The translations under genes and the position numbers were made by a program. This document shows, piece after piece, positions 13,053-21,441 of a DNA stretch of 40,006 bases (within the stretch, counting starts at the first letter, position 1; each line of letters begins with the position of its first letter). The stretch is from JBCCGI01 sp039029355 (GTDB lineage: Bacteria > Planctomycetota > UBA1135 > GCA-002686595): contig JBCCGI010000074.1 of the NCBI GenBank assembly GCA_039029355.1, positions 1 through 40,006 on the forward strand, given 5' to 3'. Under the pieces are notes generated by a model. The model was not told the DNA's origin, searched no databases, and was given only the letters and a program-made list of their open reading frames with translations.

Positions 13053-15556
13053 TCGCCTCCTCCGCAGCAACGCGCCAAGAGCTCGCGGGCGAGGACCGCG
13101 CTGCGCGCCTCTTCGTGGCCGAGGCGCGCGGCGGTCGCGGCGACCTCTTCGAGCAGCGGGCGAGCCTCGTCGGTGCGGCCCGCGTCGACCAGCAGCTCGC
13201 CGAGGCGCGCCAGCGTGCCCGCCCGGATGGGGCAGTCCGCGCCGTACGCGCGGCAGCGCACGTGCAGCGCCTCGCGCAGCACGGTCTCGGCCTCGCCGAC
13301 GCGGTCCTGCGCGACGAGCGACTGGGCCAGGTCGTTCGACCAGCCCGCGAGCTCGAAGGCGCCGTCGCCGCGGAAGGCGCGCAGCCGCCGGAAGGCCTCG
13401 GCGTAGGGCGGCGTGGCGCCCGAAGCCGGCGCGACGACCCGCGCGGCGAGCGCGTGCAGCTCCGAGGCGGCCGCGGGTTCCTTCGCGGCCCAGCTCGCGA
13501 GCTCGTGGGCGAGCGCGCGTGCGGACAGCTCCTCCGCCGTCGCGGGATCGCCGCGCTCGTGGCGCAGCCGTGCCTGACGCGCCAGCATCGCCGCGGCGCG
13601 CTCCTCGCCGTACAGCGTGCGGGTCAGCGCGACGGAGCGCTCGAGCAGCCGCTCGGCCTCGTCGAGGCGTCCCTCCTCCTGCAGGAACGACGAGTAGCTG
13701 CTGAGGCACTCGATCGTGCGCGGGTCCTTGGGCGCGTCCCGGTCGAAGACCGCCAGCGCGTCCCGCAGCAGCGGCTCGATGTCGGAGCGCAGCTCGGCGT
13801 ACGAGAGCCGCGCGAGCAGGAGGTCCGCCTCGGCCGCCTCGAGCGCGTCGTCGCCGAAGCGCTCGCGCGCGCGGCGCAGGAGCTGGAGCGCGCGCTCGTG
13901 CTCCTCGGCCGAGCTCTTCCACTGCGCGCTGAGCGCCGCCGCGAGCTCGCGCTCGCTGCGGGCGATGCGCGCGTCGTCCGGCGGCAGTGCCGCCGTGCGG
14001 AGCGAGAGGCTCTCCTCGTGCACCGCGACGGCGTCGGGGTGGTTGAGCCCGGTCAGCGCGCGCCCGAGCACGTAGAGCGCCTGCGCCAGGTCCAGCCGCT
14101 CGCCGCGGTCGAAGCGGCGATAGCGCTCCACCGCCTTGCGCAGGTGCGGCTCGGCCTCGTGGAACATCAGCAGGCGCCGGTAGGTGTCGCCGATCGTGAG
14201 CTGCACCGCGGCCTGCACGTCGGGGGCGTCGCCGAGCCCCTCTTCGATGCGGCTCGAGGCCTCCTCGAACATCTCGAGCAGTCGCACGTCGCCGCCCATG
14301 CGCTGCGGCGCGGCGGCGCCGAGCAGGTCCTGGAACACCTCGCCGACCAGGCGCGCCGTCTCGCGCTGGCGTTCGGCGCGCAGGCGCTCGCGCACGGCTC
14401 CGGCGGCGAGCGCGGTGCCGAGCAGCAACACGACCGAGGCCGCGAGCAGCGCCAGCCGATGGCGCGCCAGCCCCTTGCGCAGCTCGTACCAGGCGCCGCG
14501 GCTCCTGGCCTCGATCGGCTCGTTCGCGAGGAAGTGCTCGACGTCGCGCGCCAGCGCGTCGACGGATGCGTAGCGCTCGGCGGCGTCCTTTGCGAGGGCC
14601 GTCGCGACGATGGTCCACAGGTCGGCGCTTAGGCGCAGCCCCAGCTCGTGCGGTGCGCGCGGCGGCGCCTCGCGGATGCGGGCTACGACCTCTTGCAGCG
14701 GGCCGCGCGTGTCGTAGGGGAGCTCGCCGGTCAGCATCTCGTAGAGCACGACCCCGAGCGAGTAGACGTCGGTGCGCGTGTCGACGGCGGCCGGGTCGCC
14801 GGCGACCTGCTCGGGAGAGGCATAGGTCAGCGTGCCGGTGAACTCGCCCGCGACCGTGACCCGTCCGCGGCTCGAGTCGAGCGCGTGCGCGACGCCGAAG
14901 TCGAGCACCCGCGGGCGCCCGCCCTCGTCGACCAGCACGTTGCTCGGCTTCAGGTCGCGGTGGATCACGCCGCGCCGGTGCGCGTAGGTCAGCGCGTCGC
15001 ACAGCTCGGCGAAGAGGCGCAGGCGGCGCTCCCGATCCGGCCGCTCGGCGGCGAGCCAGGCGCCGAGCACGCGGCCCTCGACCAGCTCCATCGCGAAGAA
15101 CGGCCGCTCGCCGGCTACGCCGCGGTCGTGCACCACGACGATGCCCGGATGGCGGAGGCGGCACGCGAGGTCGACCTCACGCTCGAAGCGCAGCCGCGCG
15201 CGGTAGGAGGCGTAGCCCGACGTCGCCAGCACCTTCACCGCGACCGAGCGGCGCGTCGAGCGCTGGATCGCGCGGTAGACGATGCCCTGTCCGCCGCGGT
15301 GGAGGACCTCCTGCAGCCGATAGCCGGGGACGTCGTCCGCGCCGAGCGGAGGCGCGGGGGCTTCGGCTGTGTGGCGCAGCTCCTCGAAGAGCTGCTGGTC
15401 GCGGCGCGCGTCGTCCAGCCGACGGCGGCAGCCGTCGCAGTGCTCGAGGTGAGCGCCGTCGTCGGAGCCGGCGTCCGCGCCTTCGGCGATTCGGCTCAGC
15501 GCCCCTTCGTCGAGGCAGCCGTTGGTTCGTACGTCGTTCGTCACCCCGCCCGCCAT
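13049..15556 (-). CDS. Transmembrane Ser/Thr protein kinase with N-terminal HxxxCxxC motif and TPR sensor
   Basis: An 835-residue kinase. Near the N-terminus, H36-x3-C40-x2-C43 (HLEHCDGC) matches the zinc-binding motif of ZAS anti-sigma factors. A Hanks-type kinase domain runs from about 79 to 345, with the Gly-rich loop HRGGQGIVY, K108 in VAVKVL, HRDLKPSN (D201), DFG (D219) and the SPE motif, so it should be active. A single transmembrane helix is at about 367-388. About 440 residues of helical TPR-like repeats follow outside. ATG 15556 is preferred because upstream sequence in frame is unconserved and Arg-rich. It is coupled to the ECF sigma factor downstream. Confidence 0.88.
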   Translation of the reverse strand: MAGGVTNDVRTNGCLDEGALSRIAEGADAGSDDGAHLEHCDGCRRRLDDARRDQQLFEELRHTAEAPAPPLGADDVPGYRLQEVLHRGGQGIVYRAIQRSTRRSVAVKVLATSGYASYRARLRFEREVDLACRLRHPGIVVVHDRGVAGERPFFAMELVEGRVLGAWLAAERPDRERRLRLFAELCDALTYAHRRGVIHRDLKPSNVLVDEGGRPRVLDFGVAHALDSSRGRVTVAGEFTGTLTYASPEQVAGDPAAVDTRTDVYSLGVVLYEMLTGELPYDTRGPLQEVVARIREAPPRAPHELGLRLSADLWTIVATALAKDAAERYASVDALARDVEHFLANEPIEARSRGAWYELRKGLARHRLALLAASVVLLLGTALAAGAVRERLRAERQRETARLVGEVFQDLLGAAAPQRMGGDVRLLEMFEEASSRIEEGLGDAPDVQAAVQLTIGDTYRRLLMFHEAEPHLRKAVERYRRFDRGERLDLAQALYVLGRALTGLNHPDAVAVHEESLSLRTAALPPDDARIARSERELAAALSAQWKSSAEEHERALQLLRRARERFGDDALEAAEADLLLARLSYAELRSDIEPLLRDALAVFDRDAPKDPRTIECLSSYSSFLQEEGRLDEAERLLERSVALTRTLYGEERAAAMLARQARLRHERGDPATAEELSARALAHELASWAAKEPAAASELHALAARVVAPASGATPPYAEAFRRLRAFRGDGAFELAGWSNDLAQSLVAQDRVGEAETVLREALHVRCRAYGADCPIRAGTLARLGELLVDAGRTDEARPLLEEVAATAARLGHEEARSAVLARELLARCCGGGE

Positions 15557-15744
15557 CGTAAGCCGCGGCGAGAGGACGGCGGGGGCGCAAAAAAAGGCGC
15601 GGAAAGAGCGGCAGAGATCGGCGGGTCGCCCGGACCGGAACGCAAGCAAGAGGCGCGCGCGCTGGGCGCGCGTCGACGTCTGCGCGCGGACCGCCGTCCG
15701 TGCGTCCGCCGTCCGCAAACCCGCCACTGCAGGGGGCCCTTCCG

Positions 15745-16980
15745 ATGCGTTCGATTTCCGTTGCGCTCGTGCCGTTCCTCGCGTCCTTCGCGCCGCTGGC
15801 CCGCGCGGCCGACCCGCTCCCCGACGAGGCGCGGGTGCGGAACGTCGCCGTCTTCGTGTACGAGGGCGTCGAGCTGCTCGATTTCGCCGGCCCCGGCGAG
15901 GTCTTCGCCTGCTCGCGCGCCGCGGACGGCAGCCGCTTCAACGTCTACACCGTCGCCGAGTCGACCGAGCCGCTCGTCAGCCAGGGCTTCCTGACGGTGC
16001 GCCCGGAGTACGCGTTCGGCGACTGCCCGAAGCCCGACCTGGTCGTGTTGCCGGGGGGCGGCATACCGCTCTCGAACGAGGCCGTCGTCGCGTGGGTGCG
16101 TGCGGTGTCCGCGGAGGCCGAGGTCACGCTATCGGTCTGCAACGGCGCGCTCCTGCTCGCCAAGGCGGGGCTGCTCGACGGGCTGGACGCGACCACCCAC
16201 CACGGCTCCATGCGGAGCCTGGCGGTCGCCGCGCCGGAGACGACCGTGCGTCCCGAGCTGCGCTTCGTCGACAACGGGCGCGTCGTGACGACCGCGGGCG
16301 TGTCGGCCGGCATCGACGGGGCCCTCCACGTGGTCGCGCGGCTGCTGGGCGACGAGGCTGCGCGCGAGGCGGCCTTCTATATGGAGTACCGCTGGGACCC
16401 CGAGGGCGCGGCCGAGCACCACGCACGCACCTTCGCGCCGGGCGCGCCCGACCGGCTGGTCGAGCTCGTCGAGGTGGCGCTCGACGAGGGCCACGCGGCG
16501 GCCCTCGCCGCGTGGCGGGCGATGGGGGACGGCGGTCCGGCCGAGGCGGACCTCAACCGCGCGGGCTACGCCCTGCTCCAGGTGGGGGGCCGCACAGGCG
16601 CCGCGGTGCGGCTCTTCCGCCTCAACACGGCGCGTTTTCCGAGCTCGGCGAACGCCTGGGACAGCCTGGCCGACGGCTGCGAGGCGGCCGGCTGGGCCGA
16701 GGAGGCGCTCGCGGGTACCGAGATGTGCCTCCGGCTGCTCGCGGGCGGGGAGGGCGAGGCGGACCTCGAGCAGCGGCTGCGGATCGCATCGAGCCAGCGC
16801 CGGGCGCGGCTCCGCTCCGAGGATGGCGAGCCGCGCCCGGGCGAGCGCTGGATCTGCCCGCCCTGCACCGCGGACTGCCACGACCAGACGTTCGAGCGCG
16901 CCGGCTCGTGTGCGGGCTGCGGGATGACGCTCATCCCGAAGGTCGAGTACGACGCTCTGGTCCAGGCTAGCGGGCGTTGA
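15745..16980 (+). CDS. Secreted DJ-1/PfpI-like protein fused to TPR-like and metal-binding domains
   Basis: A 411-residue fusion. A signal peptide (VALVPFLASFAPLARA) precedes a DJ-1/PfpI (GATase1-like) domain at about 30-225, with DLVVLPGGG and the nucleophile-elbow Cys132 in LSVCNGALLLAKAG. The AGVSAGIDGALHVVARLLG stretch resembles the AraC-associated PfpI branch. A helical stretch with a TPR-like ARFPSSANAWDSLADGCEAAGW follows. The C-terminus CPPC...C...CAGCGMTLIPK resembles the heavy-metal-binding (HMBD) domain. The ATG at 15745 is chosen because it starts directly at the signal peptide. The stop overlaps the convergent zinc-ribbon gene by 14 bases. The exact reaction is unknown. Confidence 0.78.
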   Translation: MRSISVALVPFLASFAPLARAADPLPDEARVRNVAVFVYEGVELLDFAGPGEVFACSRAADGSRFNVYTVAESTEPLVSQGFLTVRPEYAFGDCPKPDLVVLPGGGIPLSNEAVVAWVRAVSAEAEVTLSVCNGALLLAKAGLLDGLDATTHHGSMRSLAVAAPETTVRPELRFVDNGRVVTTAGVSAGIDGALHVVARLLGDEAAREAAFYMEYRWDPEGAAEHHARTFAPGAPDRLVELVEVALDEGHAAALAAWRAMGDGGPAEADLNRAGYALLQVGGRTGAAVRLFRLNTARFPSSANAWDSLADGCEAAGWAEEALAGTEMCLRLLAGGEGEADLEQRLRIASSQRRARLRSEDGEPRPGERWICPPCTADCHDQTFERAGSCAGCGMTLIPKVEYDALVQASGR

Positions 16981-17227
16981 GCAGCGCCCACAGGATCGGC
17001 ACGAGCATCGCCGCCAGCAGCCACCGCACCCAGCGGCGGCTTCCGGCGGCCGGCGTGCCCAGCTCGCGCTCCAGGTAGGCCTCGTAGTCGAAGTCGTCCA
17101 GCCCGAGGTCCGCCTGACCGGTCGACTCCGCCTCGTCCGACCACCCGGTGCGCGCGTCGGAGCCGCACTCCCGACAGAAGGTCGCCGAGGCGCGCAGATC
17201 GGCTCCGCAGTGGGGGCACGCGTGCAT
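16967..17227 (-). CDS. Small zinc-ribbon membrane protein
   Basis: An 86-residue protein with an N-terminal zinc ribbon (CPHCG at 4-8 and CRECG about 12 residues later), an acidic middle (LGLDDFDYEAYLEREL) and one C-terminal transmembrane helix (WLLAAMLVPILWALL). Such short tail-anchored zinc-ribbon proteins are common but of unknown role. Start at 17227. The gene is divergent from pyruvate kinase, 69 bases apart, and convergent with the DJ-1-like gene. Confidence 0.72.
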   Translation of the reverse strand: MHACPHCGADLRASATFCRECGSDARTGWSDEAESTGQADLGLDDFDYEAYLERELGTPAAGSRRWVRWLLAAMLVPILWALLNAR

Positions 17228-17296
17228 CGTGGGGATTGTACGCGCGCCCGGCGCTCCGGGTTGGTGACGCGCCCGGCGCCCGGCTAGGATTCCGCG

Positions 17297-18775
17297 ATGG
17301 GTTGGCGCGGAATGCTCGACGGCTTTGAGGCGGACACCCCGGCGCGGGGGCGCTCCCACACCAAGGTCGTCGCGACCATCGGTCCGGCGTCGGAGGGCCG
17401 CATCGGCGACCTGCTCGACGCGGGCATGTCGGTGGCGCGGATCAACTTCAGCCACGGGACCCACGAGGATCACCGGCGCCGCGTCGAGCGGATCCGGAGC
17501 GAGGCCAAAGACCGCAGCAGCGCGGTCGCCATCCTGGCGGACCTGAACGGGCCGAAGATGCGGCTCGGCACCTTCCCGAACGGGACCTTGGACCTGGCCG
17601 AGGGCCAGCGCTACCGCGTGGTGGAGGGCTCGGGGCCGGCGGCCGAGGGGCAGATTCCCTTCGACTTCTCGGGCTTCATGGACGCCGTGGAGGCCGGCCA
17701 CCGCGCCTTCTTGGCCGACGGCGGCGTCGAGATGGTGTTCGAGTCGGTCCAGGGCGGCCTGAGCGCCGTCGTGACGCGGGCCGGCACGATCGGCGACCGC
17801 AAGGGCGTCCACCTGCCGGACACGCCGCTCGAGCTGGAGGTCCCGACCGAGCGCGACCTCGAGGACCTCGAGCTGTGCCAGGAGCTCGGCGTCGACCTGA
17901 TCGGGGTCAGCTTCGTGGCGCGCGAGGAGGAGCTGCAACGCGTGCGCGAGCTGGCGCCCGAGGCCTACATCGTGGCCAAGATCGAGCGCAAGCCGGCGCT
18001 CGCCAACATCCACGCGCTGCTCCGCGAGGCCGACGGCATCATGGTGGCGCGCGGCGATCTCGGCGTCGAGATGCCGGCCGAGCGGCTGCCGCTGATCCAG
18101 AAGAGCCTGATCCACGAGGCGCTCCGCACCGGCCGCTTCGTCATCACGGCGACCGAGATGCTGGAGTCGATGGTGACCTCGTCGCGCCCCACGCGGGCCG
18201 AGGTGGCCGACGTGGCCAACGCGGTGTTCGACGGCACCGACGCGCTGATGCTCTCGGCCGAGACCGCGGTGGGCCGGCACCCGGTCGAGGCGGTCCGCAT
18301 GATGGGCCGCATCGCGGTGGCCGTCGAGACCAGCCGTCGCTACCAGGACATGCCCAAGGAGGGCTTTCGGACCAGCGAGCCCGACTTCTCGAACGCCACG
18401 GCGCTCGCCGCCGTGCGCGCCGCCGAGGCGCTCGGGATCCGGCGCATCGCCTGCTTCACCGAGACCGGCAACACCGTTCGCCAGCTGACGCGCTATCACC
18501 CCGCGGCCGAGGTCACGGCCTTCACGCCCAACCCAGCGACGCGCCGCAAGCTGGCGGTGCTGGCGCACGTGCGCGCCCTGGAGTTCGCGCGCGTGGCGAC
18601 GCTCGAGGAGATGCTCGACGGCGCCTGCCGCGTCCTGCTCGACCTCGGCCTGGCGGAGGTCGACGAGGAGCTGGTCTTCGTGGCCGGCGTGCCCCTGGGC
18701 GTGTCGCGCAGTACCAATATGATGAAGGTCCACCGCATCGGGCAGTCCGTCCAGCTCGACGGTGGAGCGCGCTAA
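17297..18775 (+). CDS. pyk: Pyruvate kinase
   Basis: A 492-residue pyruvate kinase, converting phosphoenolpyruvate and ADP to pyruvate and ATP. Visible motifs are TKVVATIGPAS (about 22-32), ARINFSHGTHEDH (about 47-59), the phosphate-binding DLNGPKMRLG and the catalytic stretch IVAKIERKPALANI. GIMVARGDLGVEMPAERLPLIQK (metal and substrate site) and TATEMLESMVTSSRPTRAE follow, then a C-terminal allosteric domain. The DLxGPKxR form replaces the more common DTKGPEIR, a variant seen in other bacterial enzymes. The length is normal. It is followed 62 bases later by an unrelated secreted protein. Confidence 0.95.
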   Translation: MGWRGMLDGFEADTPARGRSHTKVVATIGPASEGRIGDLLDAGMSVARINFSHGTHEDHRRRVERIRSEAKDRSSAVAILADLNGPKMRLGTFPNGTLDLAEGQRYRVVEGSGPAAEGQIPFDFSGFMDAVEAGHRAFLADGGVEMVFESVQGGLSAVVTRAGTIGDRKGVHLPDTPLELEVPTERDLEDLELCQELGVDLIGVSFVAREEELQRVRELAPEAYIVAKIERKPALANIHALLREADGIMVARGDLGVEMPAERLPLIQKSLIHEALRTGRFVITATEMLESMVTSSRPTRAEVADVANAVFDGTDALMLSAETAVGRHPVEAVRMMGRIAVAVETSRRYQDMPKEGFRTSEPDFSNATALAAVRAAEALGIRRIACFTETGNTVRQLTRYHPAAEVTAFTPNPATRRKLAVLAHVRALEFARVATLEEMLDGACRVLLDLGLAEVDEELVFVAGVPLGVSRSTNMMKVHRIGQSVQLDGGAR

Positions 18776-18837
18776 GCGGCGGGGTCTGGTATGGTCCTCT
18801 CCGCACCCCATCCCCGGAGTCTTCCCCCTACACCGCG

Positions 18838-20565
18838 ATGAGGTTCCTGCCCCTCCTGCTAGTCGCCTTTGCGTCGGTTTCCGCCGCCCAGAACGCCGCG
18901 ACCCTGACCGAGACGGTCGACGGGGTGACGGCGACGATCCAGCTCGTCGCGGATCCGCCCAACCCGGCGGCCGAGGCCGGCTTCGAAGCCCTGCGCACGA
19001 CGCTGGGCGACGGGCACAGCACCGGCACCGCTTGCGACGCGGCGCTCGCCGCGCTGCGCGCCGCGGGCGCGCCCCAGGCGATCGTCGTGTTCCGCGGCGC
19101 CGCCGCGGCGGGCGAGCCGCCCCCGGGCGCTCCCGGGTGGATGATGCGCATGGGCTTCGGCACCGCCGGCCACGCGTCGGCGCTGTGGCCGCTGGCGCGC
19201 GCCGGCTATGCGGGCGCGGCGCCGGAGGGCGAGCCGCTGAAGGTCGGCGTGCTGGCCGGCGACGCCGCCAGCGCCGAGGAGCTCGCCCGCGAGGCGCAGC
19301 GCCTCGGACGGCGTGCTGGCCGGGCCCTGATCGAGGGCACGGAGGGAGCGCGGCTCTTCCTCGAAGACGCCCGCTTCCGACCGCTGTTCGACGGCCGCTC
19401 GCTCGACGGCTGGACCTCCGTCGGCGGACGCTACGACGGCGAGGCGATCTGGGCCGCCGAGCGCGGCGCGATCGTCGGCCGGACCGGCCCGGCGGGCGAG
19501 GGCGGCCTGCTCTACACCGAGCGCGAGTACACCAGCTTCGTCGTCGAGCTCGAGACCCAGATCGACTACCCCTTCGACTCAGGCGTCTTCGTCCACATGC
19601 GCCCGCGCGCGGAGGGCAACCTGAAGGGCGCCCAGGTCACGCTCGACTTCCGCGACGGCGGCGAGATCGCGGGCATCTATTCCGACGGCTGGCTGCACCA
19701 CAACCCGGACGTGAAGGAGCGCTTCCGGGCGGACGAGTGGAACCACGTCGAGGTTCGCTGCACCGGCTTTGAGCCGCGCATCGAGGTGTGGCTCAACGGC
19801 GAGAAGGTCACCGACTACCAGCTCCCGCCCGACGCCGAGGGGTTCGCCTCGTCCGGCAAGATCGGCGTGCAGGTGCACGGCGGCAACCCGGGCGAGAAGC
19901 GCGCGCGCTTCCGCAACGTGCGCATCCGCGAGCTGCCGGTCTTCGGCGACCCCGACGTCGAGCGGGGCGAGTGGCTGGACCTGCTCGCCGGCGACAGCCT
20001 CGACGCCTGGGAGCTGAGCGGCACCCAGGAAGGCTACACCGTCGCGGACGGCCTGCTGACGGTTCCTCCGCTCGCGGCAGGGCACCTCTACACGCGCGAG
20101 GACTTCCGCGACTTCCGCCTGCGGCTGGACTTCAAGACCGCGCGGATGGCCAACAGCGGCGTCTTCCTGCGCGCGACGCGCGACGGCGAAAACCCGGCCT
20201 ATTCGGGCTGCGAGGTCCAGATCCTCGACGACTTCAACTGGGAGAGCGTCACGGGCTCGACGCTGAAGCCGTGGCAGTTCACCGGGAGCCTGTACGGCTC
20301 GGTCCCCGCGGGGGACAGCGGCCTGCGGCCGCTCGGGGAGTGGAATACCTACGAGATCCTCTACCGCGGCAAGCGCTTGGCCGTGGCGCTGAACGGGCGC
20401 CTGCTCTACGACATCGACACCCACGCGCTCACGCCCGAGGCGGGCAAGCCGTTCGCCGAGCGTGCGGCGGAGGGCTTCCTCGGACTCCAGGCGCACTCGC
20501 CGGCGTCCGCTCCCGAGGGCGAGCCCTCGATCTGGTTCCGCGACGTGCGGGTGCAGCGCCTGTAG
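18838..20565 (+). CDS. Secreted protein with two DUF1080 (3-keto-disaccharide hydrolase-like) domains
   Basis: A 575-residue protein. A signal peptide (FLPLLLVAFASVSAAQ) is followed by about 160 residues of unassigned sequence. Two copies of the DUF1080/3-keto-disaccharide hydrolase fold then follow: about 180-355 (LFDGRSLDGWTSVGG, FDSGVFVHMRP, DEWNHVEVRC) and about 380-575 (LLAGDSLDAWELSG, MANSGVFLRATRDGENPAY, GEWNTYEILYRGKRLAVALN). The lectin-like beta-sandwich family is strongly expanded in Planctomycetota and includes periplasmic glycoside-degrading proteins. The ATG at 18838 starts the signal peptide directly. Substrate unknown. Confidence 0.85.
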   Translation: MRFLPLLLVAFASVSAAQNAATLTETVDGVTATIQLVADPPNPAAEAGFEALRTTLGDGHSTGTACDAALAALRAAGAPQAIVVFRGAAAAGEPPPGAPGWMMRMGFGTAGHASALWPLARAGYAGAAPEGEPLKVGVLAGDAASAEELAREAQRLGRRAGRALIEGTEGARLFLEDARFRPLFDGRSLDGWTSVGGRYDGEAIWAAERGAIVGRTGPAGEGGLLYTEREYTSFVVELETQIDYPFDSGVFVHMRPRAEGNLKGAQVTLDFRDGGEIAGIYSDGWLHHNPDVKERFRADEWNHVEVRCTGFEPRIEVWLNGEKVTDYQLPPDAEGFASSGKIGVQVHGGNPGEKRARFRNVRIRELPVFGDPDVERGEWLDLLAGDSLDAWELSGTQEGYTVADGLLTVPPLAAGHLYTREDFRDFRLRLDFKTARMANSGVFLRATRDGENPAYSGCEVQILDDFNWESVTGSTLKPWQFTGSLYGSVPAGDSGLRPLGEWNTYEILYRGKRLAVALNGRLLYDIDTHALTPEAGKPFAERAAEGFLGLQAHSPASAPEGEPSIWFRDVRVQRL

Positions 20566-20568
20566 CAG

Positions 20569-21441
20569 ATGCGGGCCAAGCGGTTCCTGAAGCGACTTAG
20601 CGTCGTGTGCGCCGTCGAACTCGCCCTCCGCGCCGCCGAACCCGGACCCTTCTCGCTCTTCGCCCGGAACCCGTACCCGGCGGACGAAGCCCTGCGCCAC
20701 GAGCACAAGCCCAGCTTCGAGCGGCACTGGGAGGGCACCTGGTTCGCGACGAACTCGCTGGGCATGCGCGGCCCCGAGGTCCCCGCGCACAAGGCGTCGG
20801 GCGAGTATCGCGCCGTCACCCTCGGCGACTCGTGCACGTTCGGCAAGAGCGTCGGCGAGCAGCTCGATCCCGATCTGGTGATCGTCGGCTGCGACCTGAA
20901 CGACCTCCCGAACGTCATCTTCGCCGTGGATCAGCACGTCTACAGGAAGCGCAGGCTGCGTCAGCTGCTTCTCGCAGGAGCTGGGCGACCGGATGGGGCG
21001 CACGGCGACGTACCGCTGGGTCCGGGCGACCTACTACGAGCTCAAGCAGGAGCGCGACTGGGCCGACGCCGAGCGCTTCGTCCGCGAGACCTCGAAGGAG
21101 GGGCAGACTCCCGAGGTGTGGGCCGAGCAGAAGCGCTGGTTCGTCGCGGCGGCGCGGGCCCGGGGCGCGCGCGTGGCGGTCTTTCTCTCTCCCTACGAGA
21201 GCCAGGTCTACGTCGACGCCCGCGACGACACGCCGATCGACCTGATGCGCGAGCTGTGCGCCGGCCTCGAGGTGCCGCTCGTGGACCTCGCCGAGCGCTT
21301 TCGGACTTCTCCCACTCGACCGACGCGCCGCGGCTGTTCGTCCGCGGTGACCGATACCACCCGACCGGCGATGGCTACCGCATCGTCGCCGAGGGCGTCG
21401 TCGACGTCGTGAAGGAGCGCGGGTGGTTGCGGGCGGAGTAG
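20569..21441 (+). pseudogene. Broken SGNH/GDSL-type hydrolase
   Basis: The coding signal switches frame twice. It runs from 20569 in one frame through LGDSCTFGKSVG (block I, nucleophile Ser) and DPDLVIVGCDLND. Near 20960-20985 it moves to the next frame (ELGDRMGRTATYRWVRATYY ... VPLVDLAERF), and near 21305 it returns to the first (DFSHSTDAPRLF, RGDRYHPTGDGY with the catalytic Asp/His). The first shift is equivalent to one extra base and the second to one missing base. In addition, block I runs straight into block III, so roughly 50 residues usually lying between them seem to be missing. Either a decaying gene or two indel errors plus a natural deletion. Only three bases separate it from the DUF1080 gene. 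Confidence 0.7.

Noticed and set aside
11174..14632. A 1152-residue plus-strand open frame
   Set aside because: It is an Arg/Ala/Leu-rich shadow of the propeller, sigma-factor and kinase genes on the minus strand, which show clear family motifs. Long shadow frames are expected at this GC content.
15557..15727. An upstream start for the Ser/Thr kinase at 15727
   Set aside because: The added residues are Arg-rich with no family features and would cover the intergenic space before the divergent DJ-1-like gene.
17540..17575. The DLNGPKMR variant in pyruvate kinase as a loss of function
   Set aside because: The DLxGPKxR form is found in other bacterial pyruvate kinases and the remaining catalytic motifs are intact.
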